This document shows positions 27,485 through 35,380 of a stretch of DNA of 64,000 nt, one piece after another. Numbering within the stretch: the first letter of the stretch is position 1; each line of letters starts with the position of its first letter. The DNA comes from Candidatus Poribacteria bacterium (GTDB taxonomy: Bacteria > Poribacteria > WGA-4E > GCA-2687025): the NCBI GenBank assembly GCA_028818695.1, contig JAPPNK010000011.1:1-64000 (forward strand). Reading direction: 5' to 3'. The position numbers and the translations under genes were made by a program. The notes below the pieces were generated by a model. That model searched no databases and had not been told where the DNA came from. It saw only the letters and a program-made list of their open reading frames with translations.

Positions 27485-27651
27485 CTGACCTTCCCCTAAA
27501 GTTGGGACCTTTGAACGAACAAAACCTTTATTGATGGGAAAACGTCTTCGCCAACCGGATCGTCATTCCCGCGCAAGCGGGAATCTAGAGGCGCCGCAGA
27601 AGACGTCCGCGTTCGCATGCCGACATGTCCCAACTTAAGACGTAAGGTCAG
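27485..27651 (+). mobile_element. Complete MITE-like element, copy A (167 bp)
   Basis: Ends are imperfect inverted repeats of about 25 bases: left CTGACCTTCCCCTAAAGTTG, right (read inward) CTGACCTTACGTCTTAAGTT. The centre holds a palindrome CATTCCCGCGCAAGCGGGAA followed by TCTAGAGGCGCCGC. It is the same element as 56754-56921, in the opposite orientation. There is no coding capacity, so it would need a transposase in trans. It sits between the PPC gene and the promoter of the nitroreductase operon; the rest of this 303-base gap shows nothing else before the promoter. Confidence 0.75.
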
Positions 27652-27662
27652 CAATCGATAGG

Positions 27663-27691
27663 TTGGAAAGAGCCGCAGTCTCGGCTATCAT
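27663..27691 (+). promoter_or_regulatory. Sigma-70-type promoter of the nitroreductase operon
   Basis: TTGGAA, 17 bases, TATCAT. The -35 hexamer begins 12 bases after the end of the MITE-like element. Transcription would start near 27698, about 30 bases before the ATG. Confidence 0.5.
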
Positions 27692-27727
27692 ATGGGCGTT
27701 CAGCGCCGCGAACCGAAAGGGATCTGA

Positions 27728-28336
27728 ATGTCTAAAAGCGCCGACGCCGACCACCCGATCCATGCGCTCATTCGCCAGCGCTGGAGTCCGCGCTCCTTCT
27801 CCATCCGACAGATGACGCACGCGCAGCTGTTGAGCCTGATGGAGGCGGCGAGGTGGGCGCCCTCCTCCTACAACGCGCAGCCGTGGTCGTTCATCGCGGC
27901 GCTGCGCGAGGATAAGCCGCTCTTTTCGCGCCTGTTTGAGTGCCTCATGCCCGGCAACCAGCGTTGGGCTGGAAAGGCGGGCGCGCTGCTGCTCTCGATC
28001 GCCGCAACCGTGGATGAAGACGGCGACGCAAACCGGTACGCTTTCCATGACGCCGGACTCGCCTCCGCCAACCTGATTCTCCAAGCGACGTCGATGGGCC
28101 TCTATGTCCATATGATGGGCGGATTCAACCGAGAAAAAGCGCGCGAGACATTCCAAATACCCGAGGGACGCGAACCGTGCGCCATGATAGCGGTCGGATA
28201 CCTCGGCGAAGCGGACGACCTGCCGGACGATCTGAAAGCGAGCGAGACGCAAACGCGCCGGCGCGTACCTGTAAACGACTTCCTATTCGGCGACAAATGG
28301 AACGACCCGCCCAGCTTCTTAAAGAAGGGATCATGA
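27728..28336 (+). CDS. Nitroreductase-family flavoprotein
   Basis: 202 residues, usual for the FMN-dependent nitroreductase fold, which reduces quinones, nitro compounds or flavins with NAD(P)H. Motifs: HALIRQRWSPRSF at the N-terminus (phosphate-binding Arg pair), RWAPSSYNAQPWSFI near 40-55 (typical FMN-binding A.S..N.QPW), DAGLASANLILQATSMGL near 105-120, and PCAMIAVGYLG near 150. ATG after AAAGGG at good spacing. First gene of a run ending with the GNAT-like gene; it overlaps the phosphoesterase by ATGA. The physiological substrate cannot be told. Confidence 0.85.
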   Translation: MSKSADADHPIHALIRQRWSPRSFSIRQMTHAQLLSLMEAARWAPSSYNAQPWSFIAALREDKPLFSRLFECLMPGNQRWAGKAGALLLSIAATVDEDGDANRYAFHDAGLASANLILQATSMGLYVHMMGGFNREKARETFQIPEGREPCAMIAVGYLGEADDLPDDLKASETQTRRRVPVNDFLFGDKWNDPPSFLKKGS

Positions 28337-29532
28337 TGCGCATGAACCAGCGCGCTGTTTTGATCGCTGTCTGCGGCGCTCTCGCGTTTTCGGCTCTCGC
28401 GTTGAACGGGCATGCGCATGTGCGCGGAGAACATGGCATCGCGCCGGAGCTCCCGCCCGATATACCAGGGCTGGAGCGCCCCTTTCCGCAGGACAATCAG
28501 AAATTCACCTTCGCCGTTATCGGCGACAAAACAGGCGGCGGGCTGGAAAACTGGCCGATCTTCGACAGGACGATGAGCGAGGTGAACGAACTGCGCCCCG
28601 ACTTTGCGATCATGGTCGGCGACCTCATCCAGGGAGATACGATCAGCGTCCCCCAACTCGACAAAGAATGGAAAGAATTCTTAGAGCATGCCAATCTGAT
28701 GGAGGCGCCGTTCTTCTTTCTGCCCGGCAACCATGACATCGGCAACCGCGTCATGTACGACTACTGGGAGCGGAACGTCGGGCGCACTTACTACTCCTTC
28801 AACTACAAAAACTGCCACTTCATGACGCTCAATACGGAGGAGGGCTGGCGCAGCGGAGAGGTCATGTTCGGCGAGCGGCAGCTGAAATGGGCGGAGGAGA
28901 ACATTGAAAAAAACCGAGGCGCAAAGCATCTGTTCCTCTTCATGCACCGCCCCGCATGGCGCCATACAGGCGAAGCGCTGGCGCAGTGGGAGCGAATCGA
29001 AGAGCGGCTAAAAGGGACGCGCTACACCGTCTTTGTCGGTCATTACCACCGCCTGAGCTATGAACCGAGGCGCGGCAGACCGTACTTTATTTTAGGACCG
29101 ACAGGCGGCGCGCTTCTGCCCAGCGAAGCGGAAGAGTACGGCGCGATCCACCATTATGCGCTCGTGACGGTCGACGGATCTGAAACGCGCGTCGCCATTA
29201 TCCGCCCGGGCAGCGTCTTCCCGCATGACATCGCCACGCCTGAATTCCGCGCCTTAGCCGACAAAGCGGTCCGCCTTGAGCCGAACAAGGAGCTGAACGC
29301 GCTCAAGGTGTCGGTCGAGAACCCGTTTAAAAAAACACTGCAGGCGCGCGTCTCCATCGGCGCGGGAGAGGAAAAGGACGCGTCCATCTCTTTCACGCTG
29401 GAACCGGGCGAGAGCGGCGCCGGCGTCCTGCAATATCCGCGCCCGTCCAACCCGGCGCAGCCCGCGCTGGTCACGGTGGAGGTCGCCTACGACGGCGAGC
29501 AGCTCTATCAACGCATCGGCGAGATTAGATAG
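28333..29532 (+). CDS. Secreted calcineurin-like metallophosphoesterase
   Basis: 399 residues. A signal-like segment (QRAVLIAVCGALAFSALALNG) leads into a metallophosphoesterase domain: FAVIGDKTGG (first metal Asp), VGDLIQG, LPGNHDIGN (the GNHD motif), HLFLFMHRPAW and VGHYHRLSYE (GHxH type, with Tyr before the last His). The C-terminal ~110 residues are beta-rich (NALKVSVENPFKKTLQARV), probably a sandwich domain. It starts inside the stop of the nitroreductase gene (ATGA). It hydrolyses a phosphoester outside the cytoplasm; whether nucleotide, sugar or lipid is unknown. Confidence 0.85.
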   Translation: MMRMNQRAVLIAVCGALAFSALALNGHAHVRGEHGIAPELPPDIPGLERPFPQDNQKFTFAVIGDKTGGGLENWPIFDRTMSEVNELRPDFAIMVGDLIQGDTISVPQLDKEWKEFLEHANLMEAPFFFLPGNHDIGNRVMYDYWERNVGRTYYSFNYKNCHFMTLNTEEGWRSGEVMFGERQLKWAEENIEKNRGAKHLFLFMHRPAWRHTGEALAQWERIEERLKGTRYTVFVGHYHRLSYEPRRGRPYFILGPTGGALLPSEAEEYGAIHHYALVTVDGSETRVAIIRPGSVFPHDIATPEFRALADKAVRLEPNKELNALKVSVENPFKKTLQARVSIGAGEEKDASISFTLEPGESGAGVLQYPRPSNPAQPALVTVEVAYDGEQLYQRIGEIR

Positions 29533-29551
29533 GCTAAACGGAGCAAAACGC

Positions 29552-31945
29552 ATGGATGTCGGCATGCCGCCCGTCCTGAAAGCGAGCGACGCCCAGCTGG
29601 AGGCGATCAGCCGAGAGGGCGGCCTGTCGCTCAACCTGAACGAAATGCGCGCCGTCCAGGCGCATTTCCAAAAAATCGGACGCGATCCGACCGACGTCGA
29701 GATCGAAACGATCGCGCAAACATGGTCGGAGCATTGCGTTCATAAAACCTTCCGCGGACGAATCGAATATGAAGAAAACGGACGGCGCGAACAGATCAAC
29801 AGCCTGCTCAAAACATACATCTTCGGCGCGACGGAGCGGATTGGACGGGACGACTGCGTCTCCGTTTTTAAAGACAACGCGGGCGTCATCCGCCTAGACG
29901 ACGAGTACGGAATCGCCTTCAAGGTGGAGACGCACAACCATCCCTCCGCGGTGGAACCGTACGGCGGCGCAGGGACGGGCATCGGCGGCGTCATACGAGA
30001 CATACTCGGAACGGGGCTGGGCGCCAAGCCGATTCTCAACACAGATGTGTTCTGTTTCGGTCCGCACGACATGCCGATGCAGAAGCTGCCGAAGGGGGTC
30101 CTTCACCCGAAGCGCGTCTTCAAGGGCGTCGTCGCCGGCGTCCGCGACTACGGCAACCGCATGGGCATCCCGACCGCGAACGGCGCCATCTTTTTTGACG
30201 AACGTTACACAGCGAATCCGATCGTGTACTGCGGCTGCGCTGGGTTGATACCGCTCAACCGCGTCGAAAAAAGCGTCCAGCCTGGAGATGTCATCATGGC
30301 GGTCGGCGGACGGACAGGAAGAGACGGCATCCACGGCGCCACCTTCTCCTCGGCGGAGCTGGACGAAACCTCCGAGTCGCTCGGCAGCGTCGTTCAGATT
30401 GGCAACCCGATCGTCGAAAAAAAGATGGCGGACGCGCTCCTTCAAGCGCGCGATGAAGGGCTGTTTAGATGCATAACCGACTGCGGCGCGGGCGGCTTCT
30501 CGTCGGCTGTCGGCGAAATGGGGCATTCCCCCGAGCGCAGGGGCGGCGCCGAGGCGCATCTAGAACGCGCCCCGCTCAAGTACGACGGACTCGCTCCGTG
30601 GGAAATCTGGCTCTCTGAGGCGCAGGAGCGCATGGTTCTTGCGGTTCCGCCAGAAAACGAGGCGCGGTTGAAGGCGCTGCTCGCGGCGGAGGATGTGGAA
30701 GCCGCCTCGCTCGGACATTTCACCGACACAGGCAGGCTCATCATTAAGTACAGAGGAAAGACGGTCGGCGATCTCGACATGGAGTTTCTGCATAACGGGC
30801 TGCCCGACATCGCCAAGCGCGCCGTATGGAAAGCCCCGAACCGGCGCGACCCCGTCTTTGACGAGCCAGACAACCTGACCGAGACGCTGACCGCGCTGCT
30901 CGCCATGCCGAACATCGCCAGCAAAGAGTGGGCGGTACGGCAGTACGACCATGAGGTGCAGGGCGGCGTGGTCGTCAAGCCGCTGCAGGGGCGCGACCAT
31001 GACGGCCCGGGAAACGCTTGCGTCGTTCAGCCGCTGCTGGACAGACCGGCGGGCGTCGTCTTCGCCAACGGCATGAACCCAAAATACGGCGACATTGATC
31101 CGTACTGGATGGCGGCTCTTGCCATCGACGAGGCGCTGCGGAACGTCGCCGCAACGGGCGGAAGCCGCCAACGAACCGCGCTGCTGGACAACTTCAGCTG
31201 GGGCAACCCTGACAAGCCGGACAGGCTCGGCAGCCTCGCGCGCGCGGCGAAGGGCTGCCATGACATCGCTGTCGGCTTCGGGACGCCGTTCATCTCCGGC
31301 AAGGACAGCCTCTACAACGAGTATCGGGACGGCGAAACGGGCGAGAGCGCCGCCATCCCAGGAACGCTGCTCATCTCAGCCGTCTGTCCGATCGACGATG
31401 TGTCTAAAACGCTCACGATGGACGCAAAGGCGCCAGGGGATGTTGTATATCTTGTCGGGCGGACGCGCAAGGAGCTTGGCGGTTCCCATTATTACGCGCT
31501 GCGCGGCGAAATTGGCGCCTCCGTTCCGCGGGTGCGTCTCGACGAGGCGCGCCGATCCATGGACGCCGTCTCGCAAGCCGCGGCGGAGCAACAGCTCCGT
31601 TCAGCGCATGATTGCTCCGAAGGCGGCTTGGCTGTCGCGCTGGCAGAAACGGCGTTCGCGGGCGGCTTCGGCATGAACATACGCATACCCGAAGAGGCGG
31701 CGAGGGGTATGCGCCTTGACGAATTCCTGTTTTCAGAGTCGCCCAGCCGGTTTGTCGTTACATGTTCGCCGAGTCAAGAGGCAGAGTTTGTAAAGACGTT
31801 GAAGGCGCATGGCGCGGAAGCGCATAGGCTAGGCGTTGTGGCGGAGCGGCCGCTTCTGGTCGTCCAAGACGCGGGCGGGCAAACGCGCCTTTCCGCCGAC
31901 ATTTTCGCGCTGAAAGAAGCATGGCAGCGGACATTCAAATGGTGA
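29552..31945 (+). CDS. purL: Phosphoribosylformylglycinamidine synthase subunit PurL
   Basis: Catalyses the ATP-dependent conversion of FGAR to FGAM in purine synthesis, using ammonia delivered by PurQ. 797 residues: somewhat longer than small bacterial PurL (about 740) and without an N-terminal PurS fusion. Key motifs: ETIAQTWSEHCVHKTF (about 50-65), KVETHNHPSAVEPYGGAGTG (about 125-144, catalytic His and ATP/Mg site), DCGAGGFSSAVGEMG and SEGGLAVALAETAF. GGAG lies 8 bases before the ATG. purQ follows after 7 bases. No purS is seen here, so it must lie elsewhere. Confidence 0.93.
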   Translation: MDVGMPPVLKASDAQLEAISREGGLSLNLNEMRAVQAHFQKIGRDPTDVEIETIAQTWSEHCVHKTFRGRIEYEENGRREQINSLLKTYIFGATERIGRDDCVSVFKDNAGVIRLDDEYGIAFKVETHNHPSAVEPYGGAGTGIGGVIRDILGTGLGAKPILNTDVFCFGPHDMPMQKLPKGVLHPKRVFKGVVAGVRDYGNRMGIPTANGAIFFDERYTANPIVYCGCAGLIPLNRVEKSVQPGDVIMAVGGRTGRDGIHGATFSSAELDETSESLGSVVQIGNPIVEKKMADALLQARDEGLFRCITDCGAGGFSSAVGEMGHSPERRGGAEAHLERAPLKYDGLAPWEIWLSEAQERMVLAVPPENEARLKALLAAEDVEAASLGHFTDTGRLIIKYRGKTVGDLDMEFLHNGLPDIAKRAVWKAPNRRDPVFDEPDNLTETLTALLAMPNIASKEWAVRQYDHEVQGGVVVKPLQGRDHDGPGNACVVQPLLDRPAGVVFANGMNPKYGDIDPYWMAALAIDEALRNVAATGGSRQRTALLDNFSWGNPDKPDRLGSLARAAKGCHDIAVGFGTPFISGKDSLYNEYRDGETGESAAIPGTLLISAVCPIDDVSKTLTMDAKAPGDVVYLVGRTRKELGGSHYYALRGEIGASVPRVRLDEARRSMDAVSQAAAEQQLRSAHDCSEGGLAVALAETAFAGGFGMNIRIPEEAARGMRLDEFLFSESPSRFVVTCSPSQEAEFVKTLKAHGAEAHRLGVVAERPLLVVQDAGGQTRLSADIFALKEAWQRTFKW

Positions 31946-31952
31946 GAGATCA

Positions 31953-32714
31953 ATGCGGGTCAAAGCGCTAATTTTGAGAGCCAGCGGCATCAACTGCGAC
32001 GTCGAAACGGAGCGCGCCTTCACAGCGGCAGGCGCCGACGCAGAGCGCGTTCACATCCGCCGCTTTTTAGACGGCGATCGGGAGCTGGACGAGTTCCGCA
32101 TTCTAGCGATACCGGGCGGCTTCAGCTACGGAGACGACATTGCCGCCGGAAAAGCGCTGGCAAATGAGCTGGTTCATCGGATGCATGAGCCGCTGCGCCG
32201 TTTCGTCGAGGCGGGGAAACCTATCCTGGGCGTCTGCAACGGGTTTCAGGTACTCGTACGCGCGGGGCTTCTGCCCGGCGGAGAGCTCGGAACGCAGACG
32301 GCAAGCCTAGCATGGAACGACTCCGGCAAGTTTGAATGCAGATGGACGCGCCTCAAGCCCGCCCCAAGCCGCTCCATCTTCACAAAGGGCATCGAAACGG
32401 AAATAGAGCTCCCGGTCGCCCATGCGGAAGGGAAATTTTTAACGGGCGGGGACGCTCTCTTGGACGCTCTGGAAGCGAACGGGCAGGTCGCGCTGCGCTA
32501 TGCGGGAGAGGGTTACCCCGCCGTCCCGAACGGCTCGGCGCGCGCCATCGCGGCGGTGTGCGACCCGTCGGGCGTCGTGATGGGCATGATGCCCCACCCT
32601 GAACGATTCATCAGCCGATACCAACATCCCCGCTGGACGCGCGAGCCGATCCCCGAAGAGGGAGCCGGGCTGACGATCTTTCGCAACGCTGTCGAATATG
32701 CGCAGGCGCTTTAG
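31953..32714 (+). CDS. purQ: Phosphoribosylformylglycinamidine synthase subunit PurQ (glutaminase)
   Basis: Class I glutamine amidotransferase that releases ammonia for PurL. 253 residues. Nucleophile Cys in LGVCNGFQVL (about 90-99), oxyanion PGGFSYGDD near 50, and the catalytic His/Glu pair in MMPHPERFIS (about 210-219). It begins 7 bases after purL, matching its partner role in one complex that also needs PurS. ILRASGINCDVET is the usual N-terminus. Nothing unusual. Confidence 0.94.
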   Translation: MRVKALILRASGINCDVETERAFTAAGADAERVHIRRFLDGDRELDEFRILAIPGGFSYGDDIAAGKALANELVHRMHEPLRRFVEAGKPILGVCNGFQVLVRAGLLPGGELGTQTASLAWNDSGKFECRWTRLKPAPSRSIFTKGIETEIELPVAHAEGKFLTGGDALLDALEANGQVALRYAGEGYPAVPNGSARAIAAVCDPSGVVMGMMPHPERFISRYQHPRWTREPIPEEGAGLTIFRNAVEYAQAL

Positions 32715-32723
32715 GATGAACCC

Positions 32724-33860
32724 ATGCAGAGCGGAGTTAACATTCAGCCGATCCATCTCCACCGCAGAGCCGACCGAAATAGATTTATTGATGTTCCCTA
32801 TCGGCTTCATGCGGATGAGCCGCACTGGAGAGCGCCGCTTCGTTTGAGCCAAGCGAGCGTTCTTAACACGAAGAAAAACCCGTTTTTTCAGCAGGCGCGC
32901 GTTGCCGCATGGCTCGCGCTGCAGAACGGGCTGCCGGCGGGGAGAATCGCTGCGATTGTGAATCCCGCGCACAACGATTTTCATGAGGACAAGGTCGGCT
33001 TCTTCGGCTTTTTTGAATGCGTCAACGACCGCGGCCTCGCCGAGGCGCTGTTCGATAAGGCGGCGGAATGGCTGCGTCAAAACGGGATGGAGACGATGCG
33101 CGGACCGGCGAACCCGTCCACTAACGATGAATGCGGCATGCTTATCGACCCGTTCGACAAGCCGCCGATGCTCATGACGCCGTATAACCCGCCGTATTAT
33201 CCGCAGCTGATGGACGCGCTCGGTTTTGAAAAGGCGCAGGATCTCTACATGCTGCTCATTTCGCACGAGGGCGGCGGGATGGACGAGCGCATCTTCCGCA
33301 TCGCCGACAGGCTGGAAAAGCGAATGAGCGTGAAGATACGCCCCATCAACCTAAACGATGTGCGTTCCGAGCTGGCGTCTTTTAAGGAGCTGTATCATAG
33401 CTCATGGGAGCGAAACTGGGGCTTCGTTCCGCTGAGCGACGCGGAGCTGGACTATATCGCCGGCGATCTGAAGACGGTCGTTCATCCTTCGTCCTCGTTG
33501 TTTGCGGAAGCGGACGGGCGTCTGGTCGGGGCATGCGTCTGCCTCTACGATATGAACGAAATACTGGCGGACAACCGCAGCGGAAGGCTTTTTCCGCTCG
33601 GCCTGTGGCGCGTCCTGACAGCCAAGAAGCGCGTCAAAGGCCTCCGCATTTTTCTACTGGGCGTCGTCCCAGAATACCGCAACCGAGGGCTGGACGCCGT
33701 CCTCTATGCCCGCATCTTTCGAAACGCAGGCGTTCAAGACGAAATGACGCATGGGGAGATGGGATGGGTTTTGGAAAGCAACGAGAACATGATACAGGCG
33801 GGACTGAAAATGGGCGGCAAGATCTATAAAACCTACCGCATCTACGACCGCCCCCTCTAA
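32724..33860 (+). CDS. GNAT-like acyltransferase family protein, function unknown
   Basis: 378 residues resembling conserved bacterial proteins with two GNAT-like halves. Visible: RHxxFIDVPYRLHADEPHW-like opening, GRIAAIVNPAHNDFHEDKVGFFGFFE near 75-100, MRGPANPSTNDECGMLI near 130, and a C-terminal part with RIFLLGVVPEYRNRGLDAVLYARIF, where R-N-R-G-L-D is a plausible acetyl-CoA loop. No signal peptide; cytosolic. It starts 9 bases after purQ, so it is probably co-transcribed with the purine genes, though a functional link is not evident. The acceptor substrate is unknown. Confidence 0.72.
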   Translation: MQSGVNIQPIHLHRRADRNRFIDVPYRLHADEPHWRAPLRLSQASVLNTKKNPFFQQARVAAWLALQNGLPAGRIAAIVNPAHNDFHEDKVGFFGFFECVNDRGLAEALFDKAAEWLRQNGMETMRGPANPSTNDECGMLIDPFDKPPMLMTPYNPPYYPQLMDALGFEKAQDLYMLLISHEGGGMDERIFRIADRLEKRMSVKIRPINLNDVRSELASFKELYHSSWERNWGFVPLSDAELDYIAGDLKTVVHPSSSLFAEADGRLVGACVCLYDMNEILADNRSGRLFPLGLWRVLTAKKRVKGLRIFLLGVVPEYRNRGLDAVLYARIFRNAGVQDEMTHGEMGWVLESNENMIQAGLKMGGKIYKTYRIYDRPL

Positions 33861-33913
33861 CCCCCTGCTCTCGATTCAAACGATACAACGGAGACATCTG
33901 CCCAAAACCGACC

Positions 33914-34039
33914 CGTCATTTACATGATTACTCCCGCGAAGCATGTCCCCGTGAAAACGGGGAGCGGGAATCCAGAATCCTTGCGGAAACCGCCCGCGTT
34001 CGCATGCTGGCATGTCATAACTCAAGCGTCAAGATCAGG
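33914..34039 (+). repeat. Partial copy of MITE-like repeat, expanded-palindrome variant
   Basis: Same variant as 15131-15243: CTCCCGCGAAGCATGTCCCC, GTGAAAACGGGGAGCGGGAA, then TCCAGAATCC, CGCCCGCGTTCGCATGC and an end ATGTCATAACTCAAGCGTC. It lies between the convergent GNAT-like gene and cysteine desulfurase, where the double palindrome could fold as a terminator hairpin. The 33861-33913 stretch repeats, nearly base for base, the last codons of the desulfurase gene (GATTCAAACGATACAACGGA), a short 34-base direct repeat. Confidence 0.62.
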
Positions 34040-34051
34040 AAATCAGACGGA

Positions 34052-35245
34052 TTAAGACTCCTGCTCTCGATTCAAACGATACAACGGAGACATCTGCCGC
34101 TGCTCTTCGATCTTCTCCGCCAACATATTGGCGACAGCGGCGGAATCTTCCATCGTATTTCCGCGCCCTAGCCCAAAGCGTATCGCCGACCGCGCAAGCC
34201 GCTCCTCAATGCCCATCGCCCGAAGCGCGTAGGAGGCGTCCAGCGACTTTGAAGTGCATGCCGAGCCGGAGGACAACGCAACGCCGCGCATACTAAGCAA
34301 TACCGCCTCGCTTTGAACAAACTCGAAGCTGAAATTCAGGTTCCCGTAAAGCCGCTCCGTCGGGTGGCCGTTCAGCTGCGCATACTCGATCTGGTTGAAG
34401 ATGCGGTCGCGCAGGTCGTTTCGCACCGCTTCGATGCGCGGCGCCTCTTCAGCGCGCAGCTCATGGCTCCGCTGCGCCGCCTTTCCAAAGCCGACGATGG
34501 CGGGAACGTTCAGGGTGCCGGAGCGGTAACCGCGCTCCTGCCCTCCGCCGTCCACCAGCGGAACAAAACGGATGCGCGGCCGCCGCTTCCGCATATAGAG
34601 CGCGCCGACCCCTTTCGGTCCATATATTTTATGCGCCGATATGGACATCAGGTCGACATTCAGCGCGTCCACATCGCTGTCGTATTTCCCGAACGCTTGA
34701 ACGCCGTCGGTGTGGAACAAAGCTCCCGCCTCCCGCGCGATGCGCCCAATTTCGGCGATCGGGTTGATCGTCCCGTATTCGTTGTGCGCCCAGACAACCG
34801 AGACAAGAGCGGTTTTGCCGTTCACGGCGCGCTTCGCTTCGTCAGGGTTGACCATGCCGTTCGGGTCGACATCCAGATAGACAACCTCAAAGCCCTCTTT
34901 TTCAAGCGCCTGACAAGCCTCTAGGACCGAGTGATGCTCCACCTTCGTCGCGACGACGCGATTTTTGCCGCGCTCAAGATAGGCGCGGGCGACGCCCTTG
35001 ACCGCCATGTTGTTCGATTCGGTCGCGCCTCCGGTGAACAGCACCTCATCCGGTCGGCAGTTGAGAACGTCCGCGATCTGTCCGCGCGCCTGTTCAACCG
35101 CCTCCTCAGCCGTCCATCCCCATCGGTGCGTTCGGCTGGACGGGTTGCCGAATTCGCTGGTGAGAAACGGCGTCATCGCCTCCAGCGCCGTCGGGTCAAG
35201 CGGCGTCGTCGCGTGGTGGTCCATGTAGACGGGTCTGTCCATCAT
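34052..35245 (-). CDS. Cysteine desulfurase (NifS/IscS family)
   Basis: PLP enzyme that takes sulfur from cysteine for Fe-S clusters or tRNA thiolation. 397 residues, typical length. MDHHATTPLDP near the N-terminus, FTGGATESNNMAVKG (PLP phosphate site), HHSVLEACQ, HTDGVQAFGKY, SISAHKIYGPKGVGALY with the PLP-binding Lys, and SSGSACTSKSLDASY carrying the active-site Cys. The ATG at 35245 has GGGAG at good spacing; an ATG 24 bases upstream lacks one. No iscU/iscA partner is adjacent. It could also supply selenium by acting as a selenocysteine lyase-like donor for selenoprotein synthesis, but nothing here shows that. Confidence 0.92.
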   Translation of the reverse strand: MMDRPVYMDHHATTPLDPTALEAMTPFLTSEFGNPSSRTHRWGWTAEEAVEQARGQIADVLNCRPDEVLFTGGATESNNMAVKGVARAYLERGKNRVVATKVEHHSVLEACQALEKEGFEVVYLDVDPNGMVNPDEAKRAVNGKTALVSVVWAHNEYGTINPIAEIGRIAREAGALFHTDGVQAFGKYDSDVDALNVDLMSISAHKIYGPKGVGALYMRKRRPRIRFVPLVDGGGQERGYRSGTLNVPAIVGFGKAAQRSHELRAEEAPRIEAVRNDLRDRIFNQIEYAQLNGHPTERLYGNLNFSFEFVQSEAVLLSMRGVALSSGSACTSKSLDASYALRAMGIEERLARSAIRFGLGRGNTMEDSAAVANMLAEKIEEQRQMSPLYRLNREQES

Positions 35246-35380
35246 CCGGCTCCCGCTGTGTAGTCTCATGATACATGCAACGGGCTTGACAGCGCAAATG
35301 CGGCGCAGTCCCTATAGTCGATCGTTTTTATTTGACGTTCTTAGGAAACGCAGTTCATCTCCAATTACTGACCCCGCCGT

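Noticed and set aside
35281-35330. TTGACA ... TATAGT as a plus-strand promoter
   Set aside because: Spacer is 21 bases, too long, and no plus-strand gene follows.
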